Positions 51,229 through 61,211 of a stretch of 64,000 nucleotides of DNA are shown here, one piece after another; position 1 is the stretch's first letter; the number at the start of each line of letters is the position of its first letter. The translations under genes and the position numbers were made by a program. A model generated the notes under the pieces. That model had not been told where the DNA came from, ran no database searches, and saw only the letters and a program-made list of their open reading frames with translations. Source of the stretch: Neobacillus niacini NBRC 15566 (lineage in GTDB: Bacteria > Bacillota > Bacilli > Bacillales > Cytobacillaceae); contig NZ_BCVA01000014.1 in NCBI RefSeq assembly GCF_001591505.1, positions 46,123 to 110,122 on the forward strand, read 5' to 3'.

Positions 51229-53472
51229 TTAGTTATTTGTTACTACCTGTCCGATTAAATAATCGCATACCTTTTCTGAAGTTAATTTTGCAGCAATAAA
51301 GGGAGGCTGTAACCCTTTTCCTCTTCCTAACTGAAAACCGAGCCAAAGAATTTGCTCATCTATAACGACAAACGGGAAGGAACAAGAAGCCTCCTGCCAC
51401 GAGTCGGGCTGTATTTCTGGAATTGGTTTCTCAGAAACAACGGTAAGTCTGGCAGACGGGTTCCGACGAACTAAAACATTTGTCCATGACTCTGGTAAAA
51501 CAATTGTTACGGGTAAGGAAATGACGATTGAAGACCTTGCATTTTCGATGTCCTTAAGCACCTTATCTAACTTTAGTGCATGGATCCACTTTAAATTAGA
51601 ATGCTGATTTTTAATCCACGTGCCAATATCCTTTGTTCTTACACTTTGCTGCTGTTTTTCTTGGTGTTCAACAAGCTGTCTAATCGTTTTTCGATTGTAG
51701 ACATGTTTACGGATAAAAGCGATATTACAGACATGAATAAATTTCCCCTTAGTTCTTGTAATGGCTACATTAATTAGTCGTTCACTATCTTTTCCCGTTA
51801 ATAGCATTCCCGCCCGTTCCTGGGAGTTGGAATCAACCGTATCAAAAATCATAACATCTCTTTCACTGCCCTGAAAGCGGTGAACGGTAGCAGAAACGAT
51901 ATCAGCCGTTTGCCGTTCTTTTTCATATAAATCCTGCAGCAAAAGGTCCATTAAATTTGCTTGTGCCCGGTAGGGAGTTACATACCCAATGGAACGTGCT
52001 CCACCCAGATAGGATTCGTGAATCAATTGAAAAGAAATCAGAGCCTGCCATAGATTTGACCTTGAATTAGAACTTTTTTCAGTTATACAAAAAGCTCCCA
52101 TATAACTTGTATCTAAAAGAATGGCAGCCCGTCCTGGAAAAGGTGCATAATCTACAATCTGCTTCCTGCTGCTTCCTACACTTGGATGATCACCTACAAG
52201 TGAATGATAAATGTATTGATTGGTAAAAGCAGAGATATCGGGGTGCATCCTTCGCTGTTCTTTCAATAAGAATAAATGCGGATGGAGCTTACCCTCCTCA
52301 ACCCAATCGACAACACCTGCTCGATGAAACACATCCTCTTTCAGCCATTTTGTTACGAGCGAGTCTCTAGAGGAAGCGATTGGAGGTAATTGTTTAAAAT
52401 CTCCGCAAATGATGACTCTTTTACCAAGCGATGCCGCGAATGCTGCCTGTGGAACATACGCCATACTTGCTTCATCCACGATTACAACATCAAACTCCTT
52501 CCCATATATAGCAGGGTCATTTGCTGCTTTGGCAAGCGTGGATCCAACCACAAGGGCATTTTTTACAAACTCTATCTCTTTTTGACGTATTTTTTCAAGC
52601 ACTCTTGTAATCTTTTTCTCAAGCTCCAGCAGCTGATTCGTATCCCTTTTACTAAAGGAGCGGGAGATATCTTGTTTTAAGTTTTTTCTTTCTTCTATTA
52701 GTACATTTTTATCTTCAACAAGACTATGTTCCTGTTTCTTTAGGAGTTGACTGGTGGTAAGTGCTTCATCACTTTCCTCTCCCACTCCAGTATTAGAACC
52801 GTAGCGAAGGACATCCCCTTCTTTAAAGCGGTCTTTCTTTTTTATAAAAGCCGATATCTCACTTATTAATACATCTACTGCCTGATTACTATGTGAAAGA
52901 ATGAGGACTGTTTTTTCTTGAAAATACTTATTTGCTGCAACCCGTGCAAGTGTATAAGTTTTTCCAGTGCCCGGCGGTCCCCATATAAAGGTAACAGGGT
53001 TGTATTTTGAGCGTAGAACTAATTCATGGACATTGCTTTTAATCTTTTCTATTGGGTGTTTTGCAGGCATTGAAGGGTTCATTAATCGATTGACTCTTAA
53101 TCGTTTCTGCTTGCTTTTGCCAACTTCATCTAACCGTTCGATGAGCTGTTCCAGAAGCTCCCATGGATCGTGATAGATATAGGCTTCAGGAATTAAATCC
53201 CCTAACGATTGTTCTAATTGAACAATAATCCCCTTCCCCTCAGATGATAGGGTACGTCCTCCTTGTTTTATCCCCCCCCATACAATCGTGATAGAAGATC
53301 CAACTGGTATTTTTAACGAAAAAGCAGTGTCAAAATAATAAGTATATATACCATCGTTTGACAGCAGCCTGCCATTGGTCACTCTATATTTGTTACTGCC
53401 GTATTTTTTTAAAAAAAGTATTTCATTTTGAAGTGCCTGTTGCCACTCTTTCATATAATCCGTCTTCATCAT
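51229..53472 (-). CDS. SF1 DNA/RNA helicase (Smubp-2/Upf1-like)
   Basis: A 747-aa AAA_11/AAA_12-type helicase. Walker A GPPGTGKT near residue 165, Walker B IVDEASMAYVPQA near 330, Q-loop KQLPPIAS near 355, motif V HRFQGSERDVMIFD and motif VI NVAITRTKGKFI toward 600. The C-terminal 150 aa resemble a phospholipase-D-like or OB-type accessory region without clear catalytic motif (not assigned). The ATG at 53472 with AAAGG 9 bases upstream is favoured over 53481. Single gene; function in bacteria unsettled (repair or RNA processing). Confidence 0.88.
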   Translation of the reverse strand: MMKTDYMKEWQQALQNEILFLKKYGSNKYRVTNGRLLSNDGIYTYYFDTAFSLKIPVGSSITIVWGGIKQGGRTLSSEGKGIIVQLEQSLGDLIPEAYIYHDPWELLEQLIERLDEVGKSKQKRLRVNRLMNPSMPAKHPIEKIKSNVHELVLRSKYNPVTFIWGPPGTGKTYTLARVAANKYFQEKTVLILSHSNQAVDVLISEISAFIKKKDRFKEGDVLRYGSNTGVGEESDEALTTSQLLKKQEHSLVEDKNVLIEERKNLKQDISRSFSKRDTNQLLELEKKITRVLEKIRQKEIEFVKNALVVGSTLAKAANDPAIYGKEFDVVIVDEASMAYVPQAAFAASLGKRVIICGDFKQLPPIASSRDSLVTKWLKEDVFHRAGVVDWVEEGKLHPHLFLLKEQRRMHPDISAFTNQYIYHSLVGDHPSVGSSRKQIVDYAPFPGRAAILLDTSYMGAFCITEKSSNSRSNLWQALISFQLIHESYLGGARSIGYVTPYRAQANLMDLLLQDLYEKERQTADIVSATVHRFQGSERDVMIFDTVDSNSQERAGMLLTGKDSERLINVAITRTKGKFIHVCNIAFIRKHVYNRKTIRQLVEHQEKQQQSVRTKDIGTWIKNQHSNLKWIHALKLDKVLKDIENARSSIVISLPVTIVLPESWTNVLVRRNPSARLTVVSEKPIPEIQPDSWQEASCSFPFVVIDEQILWLGFQLGRGKGLQPPFIAAKLTSEKVCDYLIGQVVTNN

Positions 53473-53559
53473 CGTTTTCATCCTTTAAATAAAAAGCTAT
53501 TTTCCCTAAAATGGTCAATTTACTATAGCATGTTTTATCCATAAAAATAAATCTAACTC

Positions 53560-53604
53560 GCATAAAAAGTCCTAAGTGTTTTTGGCACTTAGGACTTTTT
53601 ATGC
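53560..53604 (-). terminator. Terminator of the pyrimidine-degradation operon
   Basis: Perfect 19-bp stem GCATAAAAAGTCCTAAGTG/CACTTAGGACTTTTTATGC with a 7-base loop, ending right at the aminotransferase stop region. The A/T tracts lie inside the stem. Confidence 0.85.
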
Positions 53605-54960
53605 TTATATAATTTTCTTTAAGCTCTCACTCACTGTCTTAATAATGAACTGGATATCTTCTTGGGTGATATTTAATGGCGGGGATAGGGTTAGTACATT
53701 ATTGTACCCAGCTACAGTAGCTCCGTTTTTACCAATTAATAAACCTTCCTGTTTACAGTTTGCAATCACTTGATTAACCAGTGTTACCTCCAAAGGTTCC
53801 TTTGTCTTCTTATCCCTCACTAATTCAATACCCACCAATAAACCTTTTCCACGTACATCACCAACAAACGGATGGTCCTGAAGGAGATCACTTAATTTAT
53901 TGACCACTTTTTTACCAAGGTCACGCGAGCGGTCAAAGAGATTTTCTTTTTCCATAATTTCTAGGTTTTTTAACGCCAAGGCACAAGCAGCTGGATTACC
54001 GCCAAAGGTGTTCACATGACGGAAGTAATCATATTCTTCCGTTCCTTTAAACGCTTCGTATATTTCTTTCCGAACAGCCGTTGCGGATAGAGGCAGGTAT
54101 GCACTGGTTATCCCTTTCGCCATTGTGATAATGTCAGGCTTAACATCATAATTCATAAAGCCAAAAGCTTTTCCAGTTCGACCAAATCCGCAGATGACTT
54201 CATCTACAATTAACAGAGCACCATGTTTTTCACAAACCTCTTTAGCTGCCTTCATATAACCTTCAGGAGGAACTAAAATTCCCCCGCCCGTAATGATAGG
54301 TTCCATAATCATCGCCGCTATCGTTTCGCTAAGCTCCCACGTCATGGTCCGGTCGATTTCTTTTACAGATGAAAGTTCTTTTGGATCACTTACATTAATA
54401 TCATCCCTATAGGAATCTGGCGGAGAAACATGAATGAAGCCTGGAGCGAGCGGCTCATATTTATATTTTCTTTGTGCTTGACCAGTTGCTGCTAATGCTC
54501 CCAATGAATTTCCATGATAACCGCGGTAACGGGAAAGTATTTTATATCGACTATGTTCCCCTCTTTGCTGGTGATATTGGCGGACAATCTTGAAGGCTGT
54601 TTCATTTGCCTCTGAACCGCTGTTCGAGAAGAAAATTACATATTCATCACCGAGCATTTCATTTAACTTTTCAGCTAGCTTGATTGCGGGAATATGGCTT
54701 TGAGTTAATGGAAAATAAGCCATTTCCTTTAGCTGTTCATAAGCTGCCTCTGCAAGCTCTGTTCTGCCATAGCCTACATTCACACACCATAATCCCGCCA
54801 TTGCGTCCAGATAGCGCTTCCCATCGGCGTCGGTTATCCAAGAACCTTCTGCCTTTGCAGCCACAATGGTGGCATGGGGATTATAGGGCTTCATCGAATG
54901 CCATAAATATTTATCATCTTGTGCAAGTAATTCCTCATGTTGACGACCAGTTTGAACCAT
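53605..54960 (-). CDS. Class III aminotransferase (beta-alanine/omega-amino acid:pyruvate type)
   Basis: A 451-aa PLP-dependent omega-aminotransferase. FFSNSGSEANETAFKI near 110, SRYRGYHGNSLGA near 150, LIVDEVICGFGRTG near 255 and the Schiff-base Lys in ITMAKGITSAYLPLSA near 290. The ATG at 54960 follows GGAGGG; the upstream ATG has none. In this operon it should convert beta-alanine (or 3-aminoisobutyrate) to the semialdehyde, which the neighbouring dehydrogenase oxidises. Exact amino donor specificity not certain. Confidence 0.9.
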   Translation of the reverse strand: MVQTGRQHEELLAQDDKYLWHSMKPYNPHATIVAAKAEGSWITDADGKRYLDAMAGLWCVNVGYGRTELAEAAYEQLKEMAYFPLTQSHIPAIKLAEKLNEMLGDEYVIFFSNSGSEANETAFKIVRQYHQQRGEHSRYKILSRYRGYHGNSLGALAATGQAQRKYKYEPLAPGFIHVSPPDSYRDDINVSDPKELSSVKEIDRTMTWELSETIAAMIMEPIITGGGILVPPEGYMKAAKEVCEKHGALLIVDEVICGFGRTGKAFGFMNYDVKPDIITMAKGITSAYLPLSATAVRKEIYEAFKGTEEYDYFRHVNTFGGNPAACALALKNLEIMEKENLFDRSRDLGKKVVNKLSDLLQDHPFVGDVRGKGLLVGIELVRDKKTKEPLEVTLVNQVIANCKQEGLLIGKNGATVAGYNNVLTLSPPLNITQEDIQFIIKTVSESLKKII

Positions 54961-54976
54961 GTCGGTCCCTCCTTTT

Positions 54977-56443
54977 CTAAGCTTCAAAACGGGATGTAAT
55001 CATTTTTTTACGAGTATAGAAGTTTAAGCCGTCTTTGCCATTAACATGGAGATCACCATAAAAGGAGTCCTTCCAGCCTGAAAATGGGAAGAACGCCATA
55101 GTTGCTGGAACACCCACATTTATTCCGAGCATACCAGCGTCTGCTTCTTCACGGAATTGTCGGATTGCTTTTGCATTATTTGTATAAATCGTGGCTCCAT
55201 TTCCATATCTTGATTTTCGAATATACTCCAAACCCTCATCTAAATTGCTGGCCCGCAGCAGACTTAACACTGGGGCAAATATTTCTTCCTTGGCAATGGT
55301 CATTTCAGGGGTAACATGATCAAAAATGGTAGCTCCTAAGAAATTCCCTTTTGGATGGTCACTCATCTCTTTGCGTCCATCGCGAATTAAGTCAGCACCT
55401 TCTGCTATCCCTTTTTCAATGTAACCCAGAACTTTGTCACGATGTTCTTTTCTAATGACAGGAGTTAATAACACCTCGTCATCCATTCCATTACCAATGA
55501 TCAACTCATCTGCTTTTTTCGCTAAAGCCTTAACGAATGGTTCATTGTCACCAACAACAACAACCGCACTGCATGCCATACAGCGCTGCCCTGCGCTTCC
55601 AAACGTTGAAGATATAATGTGTTGGACTGCCTTATCCAAATCGGCGTCAGGCATGACAATATGATGATTCTTCGCTCCAGATAGCGCTTGAACCCTTTTT
55701 CCTTTCGCTGCGGCTCGTTCGTAAACATACTTTGCAACAGGCTGAGAACCAACAAATGAAATGGCAGAGATATCTTCATGATCTAGTAATCCATTTACGA
55801 CATCGTGTGCACCATGGACGACATTTAAGACTCCAGGAGGAGCCCCCGCTTCAGAGAACAACTCTGCTAATCTATTAGCCAAAATCGGTGTCCGTTCCGA
55901 TGGTTTTAACACAAAGGTATTTCCGCAGGCAATGGCTAATGGAAACATCCAAAGCGGTACCATCATTGGAAAGTTAAAAGGAGTGATGCCTCCAATAACC
56001 CCTAATGGATAGCGGAACATTTCCGAATCAATCTCTTCCGCAATTCCAGATAATGTTTCACCCATCATTAAGGTAGGTGCTCCTGAAGCAAATTCTACAC
56101 ACTCAATACCACGTTGAACTTCTCCATATGCCTCTTTGTATGCTTTACCATTTTCCTGAACAATCAATCTTGCCAACTCTTTATGGTTATCAGTTAATAG
56201 ACTATGATATTTAAAGAGGATTCTTGCTCTTTTTGGGACCGGAACCTTTTTCCATTTATTAAACGCTTCTTTTGCAGCTGCTACAGCTTCATTTACATCC
56301 TCCTTCGTTGATACGTGAACTTTCGTGAGTAATTCATTTGTTGCAGGATTTGGGACATCTAGTGTCTGAGTACTGTTTGAACTTACCCAAACCCCATTAA
56401 TAAAATTTTGTAGAAACGTAGTATCCTTTTTTGTCACGCTCAT
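54977..56443 (-). CDS. mmsA: CoA-acylating methylmalonate-semialdehyde dehydrogenase
   Basis: A 488-aa aldehyde dehydrogenase that converts malonate semialdehyde/methylmalonate semialdehyde to acetyl-CoA/propionyl-CoA plus CO2. It shows the family-specific [18 protein letters not shown] (no general-base Glu) and the catalytic Cys in [14 protein letters not shown]. The length is typical for MmsA/IolA. It lies between the aminotransferase and a 72-aa gene, giving the last step of uracil/thymine degradation. Confidence 0.93.
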   Translation of the reverse strand: MSVTKKDTTFLQNFINGVWVSSNSTQTLDVPNPATNELLTKVHVSTKEDVNEAVAAAKEAFNKWKKVPVPKRARILFKYHSLLTDNHKELARLIVQENGKAYKEAYGEVQRGIECVEFASGAPTLMMGETLSGIAEEIDSEMFRYPLGVIGGITPFNFPMMVPLWMFPLAIACGNTFVLKPSERTPILANRLAELFSEAGAPPGVLNVVHGAHDVVNGLLDHEDISAISFVGSQPVAKYVYERAAAKGKRVQALSGAKNHHIVMPDADLDKAVQHIISSTFGSAGQRCMACSAVVVVGDNEPFVKALAKKADELIIGNGMDDEVLLTPVIRKEHRDKVLGYIEKGIAEGADLIRDGRKEMSDHPKGNFLGATIFDHVTPEMTIAKEEIFAPVLSLLRASNLDEGLEYIRKSRYGNGATIYTNNAKAIRQFREEADAGMLGINVGVPATMAFFPFSGWKDSFYGDLHVNGKDGLNFYTRKKMITSRFEA

Positions 56444-56532
56444 TGATTCCCCTCCCTAATGAAAGTGCTTAAATCAACAAATTCCAAAAGAGGATGGGTC
56501 ATTAGCACCGATCCCCTTTATTTCTACTAACC

Positions 56533-56751
56533 TTACTTTATGCCTAAATTCTGTTTAATAAGTAAACTAGAAAAATACTTTCTTGCATTGGCTGTGCCAA
56601 TAATTAATGTTTCTCTTTCTTTACTCGCTGGATGATAAAACTCAACGGAAGCACCATCTAAATGTTCATGGACAGCGTGAATTCGAAAACCTTTCTGAAT
56701 GAAAAAATCAAGCTTATCACGTTCATTAAGATATTGTTGATAATCCGACAT
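56533..56751 (-). CDS. 72-aa hypothetical protein in the pyrimidine-degradation cluster
   Basis: A short, charged cytosolic protein without signal peptide or membrane helix. AGGAGG precedes the ATG with five bases spacing, so it is translated. The recognisable stretches are DFFIQKGFRIHAVHEHLDG and VEFYHPASKERETLIIG. It lies between the permease and mmsA. I recognise no family; position suggests a small accessory factor of the pathway. Confidence 0.8.
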   Translation of the reverse strand: MSDYQQYLNERDKLDFFIQKGFRIHAVHEHLDGASVEFYHPASKERETLIIGTANARKYFSSLLIKQNLGIK

Positions 56752-56780
56752 CGTATCCTCCTACCATTTAGATATTCTCA

Positions 56781-58250
56781 TTAGTCAAATTTTAGACTTG
56801 CAGGTGTTTCCTCTATAACAGGCTCGAATGCCTCTACAATAACCCAATCACGACCGACAGAGATTCCTAAATATTTCGCATCACTTGGATCTTCGATTTC
56901 TGCTTGTAGATACTTCTTAAACCACCAGAATTTAGCCAGGAAATAATAGATAGCTGCTCCAAGTGAAAATCCTACCAAAAATCCATATGCTGGGACTAAG
57001 TAGGAAATATATCCCCCAATAATCCAAGCAATAAAGCCTGCAAGATTTACACCGCCCGAATATCTAAACTGGCCGTAGTCTTCATATAATTCCGGCACAT
57101 TTACCCGTCTTTTACGAATTAAATAATAGTCCGCAAAGAGAATACCGACGATCGCTGACAACACTCCTCCAACAATAAGAAGTATAGGAATGATAACCCC
57201 GAATAACTCCCAAGGTTGAACAACCGTCCCTACAATCCCTGCTGTAATAACACCGGCCCAAAATGGAAACTTCGGTCCGCCTACATTAGAGAAAATTGTT
57301 GCTGCTGGAACAACATTCGCAGCAGTATTCGTTGACCACTGTGCTAATACGATCATCAACAGTAAAACGGCAAGAACTATCCCGCTGGCTGACTCTTGAA
57401 GTGCAACCACTGGGTCAGCATTTAATACCGCAATGTAAGAGACGGCACCAATGATAATCATAAAAGTTTGCGTTAATGGCATGGCAATAAGGTTTCCAAC
57501 TAGAGAACTTTTGTTTCTCTTAAACCAGTTTTTTTCGTTTACTGGGGCTTTCATGAAGCGCGAGATCGAAGGAATATCTGCACTTAATGTTGCCCAGAAG
57601 CCCATGTTACTAAATATTACAACCATAAATGCAGTAACCGCAGCACCTCCGGTAACAGGGGATTCAACCCAGCTCCAAACATCTCTTCCCGCAGCTTGTG
57701 CTTGGTCAGATAATGAAGAGTACATCCATATCGAGATTAATATAATGATCGGGGCTGCTAAGTCAGCAAATCGTTCAATCGATTTAATCCCTAAAGCCGT
57801 ATTGACCAATTGGAAAATGGCAAAAATGATAAAGCAGACAAACCAATTGTCGAAACCAGATAAAATATTTAAAATGCCGTTCATAGCTGTCGCACCGAAA
57901 TAGGTATTGATTCCGAACCAAGCTGAAGCGGTAACACCCCTTGTTATTGAAGGAATATGAGTCCCAATCGTCCCAAACGGGGCTCTCATGTAAACTGGAA
58001 AAGATAAGCCGTGCTCTATGCCGATATCAGCAATTAATGATATAAAAAAGCCGATTGCGAGTGAGCCAATTATTGTTGCAAGAATAACAAGCGGTAAAGA
58101 CAGGCTTTGTACACCTGCACCGCCAATCGCAAAGGTAGCTAGAACGACAACCATCCCGACCCACATAAAGGAATATCCTAGTTTTGTAACTTTTCTGTCT
58201 TTTTGCTGTATTGGTAATAGATCAGAAGACTTTAAGTGGCTTTTTTTCAT
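56781..58250 (-). CDS. NCS1-family nucleobase/hydantoin/allantoin permease
   Basis: A 489-aa membrane protein with about 12 helices of the nucleobase-cation-symport-1 family (GYSFMWVGMVVVLATF; GVTASAWFGINTYFGA; QWSTNTAANVVPA). The ATG at 58250 has GGAGAG just upstream. Members import uracil, allantoin, cytosine or hydantoins; here, between dihydropyrimidinase and mmsA, uracil/dihydropyrimidine or hydantoin uptake is the most likely role. Confidence 0.9.
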   Translation of the reverse strand: MKKSHLKSSDLLPIQQKDRKVTKLGYSFMWVGMVVVLATFAIGGAGVQSLSLPLVILATIIGSLAIGFFISLIADIGIEHGLSFPVYMRAPFGTIGTHIPSITRGVTASAWFGINTYFGATAMNGILNILSGFDNWFVCFIIFAIFQLVNTALGIKSIERFADLAAPIIILISIWMYSSLSDQAQAAGRDVWSWVESPVTGGAAVTAFMVVIFSNMGFWATLSADIPSISRFMKAPVNEKNWFKRNKSSLVGNLIAMPLTQTFMIIIGAVSYIAVLNADPVVALQESASGIVLAVLLLMIVLAQWSTNTAANVVPAATIFSNVGGPKFPFWAGVITAGIVGTVVQPWELFGVIIPILLIVGGVLSAIVGILFADYYLIRKRRVNVPELYEDYGQFRYSGGVNLAGFIAWIIGGYISYLVPAYGFLVGFSLGAAIYYFLAKFWWFKKYLQAEIEDPSDAKYLGISVGRDWVIVEAFEPVIEETPASLKFD

Positions 58251-58329
58251 ATGAACTCTCCTTTTCGGTTTAAGGTACAAGAATTTAAACATTCAAATTC
58301 AATCACCGACAACAACTGAGGTTTTTAAG

Positions 58330-58363
58330 TGCAATTGCTTGCTTTTTATGGCAAGCAATTGCA
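58330..58363. other. Intercistronic stem-loop
   Basis: Perfect 13-bp inverted repeat TGCAATTGCTTGC/GCAAGCAATTGCA with an 8-base loop between the dihydropyrimidinase stop and the permease start. No T-run follows on either strand, so mRNA stabilisation or a protein site is more likely than termination. Confidence 0.6.
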
Positions 58364-58410
58364 GGAGTAGTTCAACAATGTGGAGAACAAAGATTCTCAA
58401 TAATACTGCG

Positions 58411-59829
58411 TTAAATGGATAAGATTTCGATTTGGTTTACTGGTGCATTCACATTGTACTTGGCTCTCTTCAAGTATTGACCTGAACCTGGTTTGCCGAC
58501 GAATCGCTTATCTCTCACGACGAATTCACCTCGTGATAATACGGAAACAGGCTCTCCAGTGACTCTCATTCCTTCGAAAGCATTATAATCGACTGCCATA
58601 TGGTGAGTTTCAGCAGAAATCACTCTTTCCACTTGTGGGTCAAAGATGACAATATCAGCGTCTGCCCCCACTGCAATCGTTCCTTTTTTTGGGAATAAGC
58701 CAAATAATTTGGCCGCTCGAGTAGACGTTAAATCAACAAACTGATTAAGACTAATTCGCCCCTTTTTCACCCCCTCAGAGAATAAAATCGATAGTCGATC
58801 TTCAATAATCGGACCACCGTTTGGAATTTTAGTAAAGTCATCTCTTCCTAAATCCTTCTGGCCTTTAAAATCAAACGAGCACTGGTCAGATCCAAGTGTT
58901 TGCAGTTGACCGCTTTTTAAAGCATTCCACAAGACCTCTTGGTTCCATCTTTCTCGTAATGGAGGTGACCAAACATACTTTGCCCCCTCAAAATTTGGTC
59001 TTTCTAAGTAACTTTGATCTAAAACTAAATATTGCGGACAGGTTTCACCCCAAACATTAAAGCCCTTGCTGCGTGCTTCGGCGATTTGTTCCACTGCTTC
59101 CGCGCAAGAAACGTGCACCACATATAATTGCGAGTTTGCCAGTCCGGTCAATGTCGCTGCTCTTCCCGTAGCCTCCCCCTCTAGTTCAGGCGGTCTAGTC
59201 AGGGCGTGATAGATTGGATCTTTGTTTCCTTCTGTAATCGCCTTTTTCGTTAAATAATCAATGACATCTCCATTTTCAGCATGGACCATAACAAGAGCTC
59301 CATGTTCTTTCGCTGAAACTAGGGTTCTGAATAGTGTTTCATCATCGGCCTGGAACACGTTTTTGTAGGCCATAAACACTTTAAAAGACGTAATACCTTC
59401 TTCATTGATTACATAAGGAAGTTCATTTAAGACATTCTCATTAATTTCCGCAATCATTAAATGGAAACCATAATCGATAACAGCTTTCTCTTTCGATTTA
59501 GTATGCCAGGTTTGGATTGCATCCTTTAAGGGTTCACCTTTGTTTGTTAAGCAAAAATCGATTACCGTTGTTGTACCGCCAAAAGCGGCAGCTATGGTTC
59601 CAGTCTTAAAATCATCCTTTGTCACGGTTCCTCCAAAAGGCATATCTAAATGGGTGTGAGGATCAATCCCTCCAGGAATAACAAGACAGCCATTGGCGTC
59701 GATTATTTCTGCTCCCTGCGCTGAAAGTTGGCTGCCAATTTGAGAAATCTTTCCGTTTTCAATTAGTATTTCTGCTGTATAGGTATCTGAGGCAGTTACA
59801 ATCGTTCCATTTTTTATCAATTTCTTCAT
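58411..59829 (-). CDS. hydA: Dihydropyrimidinase (hydantoinase)
   Basis: A 472-aa zinc amidohydrolase that opens 5,6-dihydrouracil to N-carbamoyl-beta-alanine. Metal motif DPHTHLDMPFGG near 57, the carboxylated Lys in SFKVFMAYKN near 150, MVHAENGDV, YVVHVSCAEA and the catalytic Asp in LGSDQCSF near 315. Length and motifs are those of D-hydantoinases/dihydropyrimidinases. It is cotranscribed with preA 15 bases upstream. Confidence 0.94.
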   Translation of the reverse strand: MKKLIKNGTIVTASDTYTAEILIENGKISQIGSQLSAQGAEIIDANGCLVIPGGIDPHTHLDMPFGGTVTKDDFKTGTIAAAFGGTTTVIDFCLTNKGEPLKDAIQTWHTKSKEKAVIDYGFHLMIAEINENVLNELPYVINEEGITSFKVFMAYKNVFQADDETLFRTLVSAKEHGALVMVHAENGDVIDYLTKKAITEGNKDPIYHALTRPPELEGEATGRAATLTGLANSQLYVVHVSCAEAVEQIAEARSKGFNVWGETCPQYLVLDQSYLERPNFEGAKYVWSPPLRERWNQEVLWNALKSGQLQTLGSDQCSFDFKGQKDLGRDDFTKIPNGGPIIEDRLSILFSEGVKKGRISLNQFVDLTSTRAAKLFGLFPKKGTIAVGADADIVIFDPQVERVISAETHHMAVDYNAFEGMRVTGEPVSVLSRGEFVVRDKRFVGKPGSGQYLKRAKYNVNAPVNQIEILSI

Positions 59830-59844
59830 ACCATTTCTCCCTTC

Positions 59845-61131
59845 TTATTTATGACTATCAATCTTACATTCTGCAGCAAGACTCAAGGCAGACTGTCTTT
59901 CATTCCAGGTCATCGGCGGCAATTCATATGGTACTTCCACCATATCGATTGCTCCATCAACAGGGCATACTATAGAGCAAAGATTACAGCCAACACAATC
60001 CTCTTCTCTCACTTTCAAATAAGGCTTACCGTTTTTGTCTGTTAACCTATCAATACACTGATGGGAGGTATCCTCACAAGCGATATGGCACTTGTTACAA
60101 TTGATACAAACATCGGTATTGATTTTTGCGACAATATTATAATTTAGATCTAAATTACCCCAATCCGAATATTTCTGGACAGATTTACCAATGATTTCAC
60201 TAACGGATTTAATCCCCTTGCCATCTAAATAATGACTGAGGCCTTCAATCATATCTTCAACAATACGGAATCCATGATGCATGGCAGCGGTACAAATTTG
60301 CACACCAGTTGCACCCATTAACATAAATTCAACGGCGTCCTGCCAGTTCGAAATACCACCAATTCCCGAAATCGGAATATTAATATTTGCATGTCGAGCG
60401 CACTCTGCCACCATATTTAGGGCAATTGGCTTTACTGCAGGGCCACAATAGCCGCCATGCGCACCCTTGCCAGCTACATGAGGTATCGTATTCCATGTAT
60501 CAAGGTCAACTCCCATTAAGCTATTAATGGTGTTAATCATACTGATAGCATCCGCTCCGCCATTACATGCAGCTTCAGCAGTAGCTGTAATATCGGTAAT
60601 GTTTGGGGTTAGTTTTACAATGACAGGAGTTTTTGCTACTTCCTTTACCCAATGTGTCTGACGTTCTACTAAGGCGGGAACCTGCCCAGACGCTGACCCC
60701 ATTCCACGTTCAGCCATTCCATGCGGACAGCCAAAGTTTAATTCCAGACCATCCACCCCAACATCCTCAACACGTTTAACCAGTTCATGCCACTTCTCTT
60801 GTTTTGGCTCCATCATTAAGGATGCAATAATTGCATGGTTTGGAAATCTCTTTTTCGTTTCATAGATTTCCTTTAAATTAACATCCAATGGCCGGTCGGT
60901 TATCAATTCGATATTATTGAACCCAGCAACACGTTGTCCGTTAAAACTTATCGCCGCAAACCTGGAAGAAACATTTAAGATGGGGTCACCTAATGTCTTC
61001 CAAACGGCACCACCCCACCCTGCTTCAAAGGCTCGCTGTACCTGATACCCTGAATTAGTTGGAGGTGCAGAAGCTAACCAAAATGGGTTAGGAGATTTTA
61101 TTCCTGCAAGATTAATACTTAAATCAGCCAA
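59845..61131 (-). CDS. preA: NAD-dependent dihydropyrimidine dehydrogenase subunit PreA
   Basis: A 428-aa FMN-containing subunit that reduces uracil/thymine to the 5,6-dihydro form. TIM-barrel region with SAPPTNSGYQVQRAFEAGWGG, LELNFGCPHGMAERGMG near 145 and NGGADAISMINTINS near 205; the C-terminal two [4Fe-4S] sites are CINCNKCHIAC near 340 and CVGCNLCSIVCP near 385. It pairs with PreT, encoded just upstream. Confidence 0.95.
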   Translation of the reverse strand: MADLSINLAGIKSPNPFWLASAPPTNSGYQVQRAFEAGWGGAVWKTLGDPILNVSSRFAAISFNGQRVAGFNNIELITDRPLDVNLKEIYETKKRFPNHAIIASLMMEPKQEKWHELVKRVEDVGVDGLELNFGCPHGMAERGMGSASGQVPALVERQTHWVKEVAKTPVIVKLTPNITDITATAEAACNGGADAISMINTINSLMGVDLDTWNTIPHVAGKGAHGGYCGPAVKPIALNMVAECARHANINIPISGIGGISNWQDAVEFMLMGATGVQICTAAMHHGFRIVEDMIEGLSHYLDGKGIKSVSEIIGKSVQKYSDWGNLDLNYNIVAKINTDVCINCNKCHIACEDTSHQCIDRLTDKNGKPYLKVREEDCVGCNLCSIVCPVDGAIDMVEVPYELPPMTWNERQSALSLAAECKIDSHK

Positions 61132-61171
61132 ATGAATTCACCCCTTTTAAATAGAAATATACTTCAGCGAA

Positions 61172-61185
61172 GGAAAGCGCTTACA
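61172..61185 (-). promoter_or_regulatory. Candidate cre site between preT and preA
   Basis: Minus-strand TGTAAGCGCTTTCC differs from the cre consensus only at the last base. It lies in the 80-bp preT-preA gap, where CcpA could reduce expression of preA and the distal genes on good carbon sources. Confidence 0.5.
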
Positions 61186-61211
61186 CAATTATTTCCTTGG
61201 GTATCAAAAAA

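Noticed and set aside
57451..57903. 150-aa plus-strand ORF
   Set aside because: Antisense to the NCS1 permease; composition reflects reverse-complemented membrane helices.
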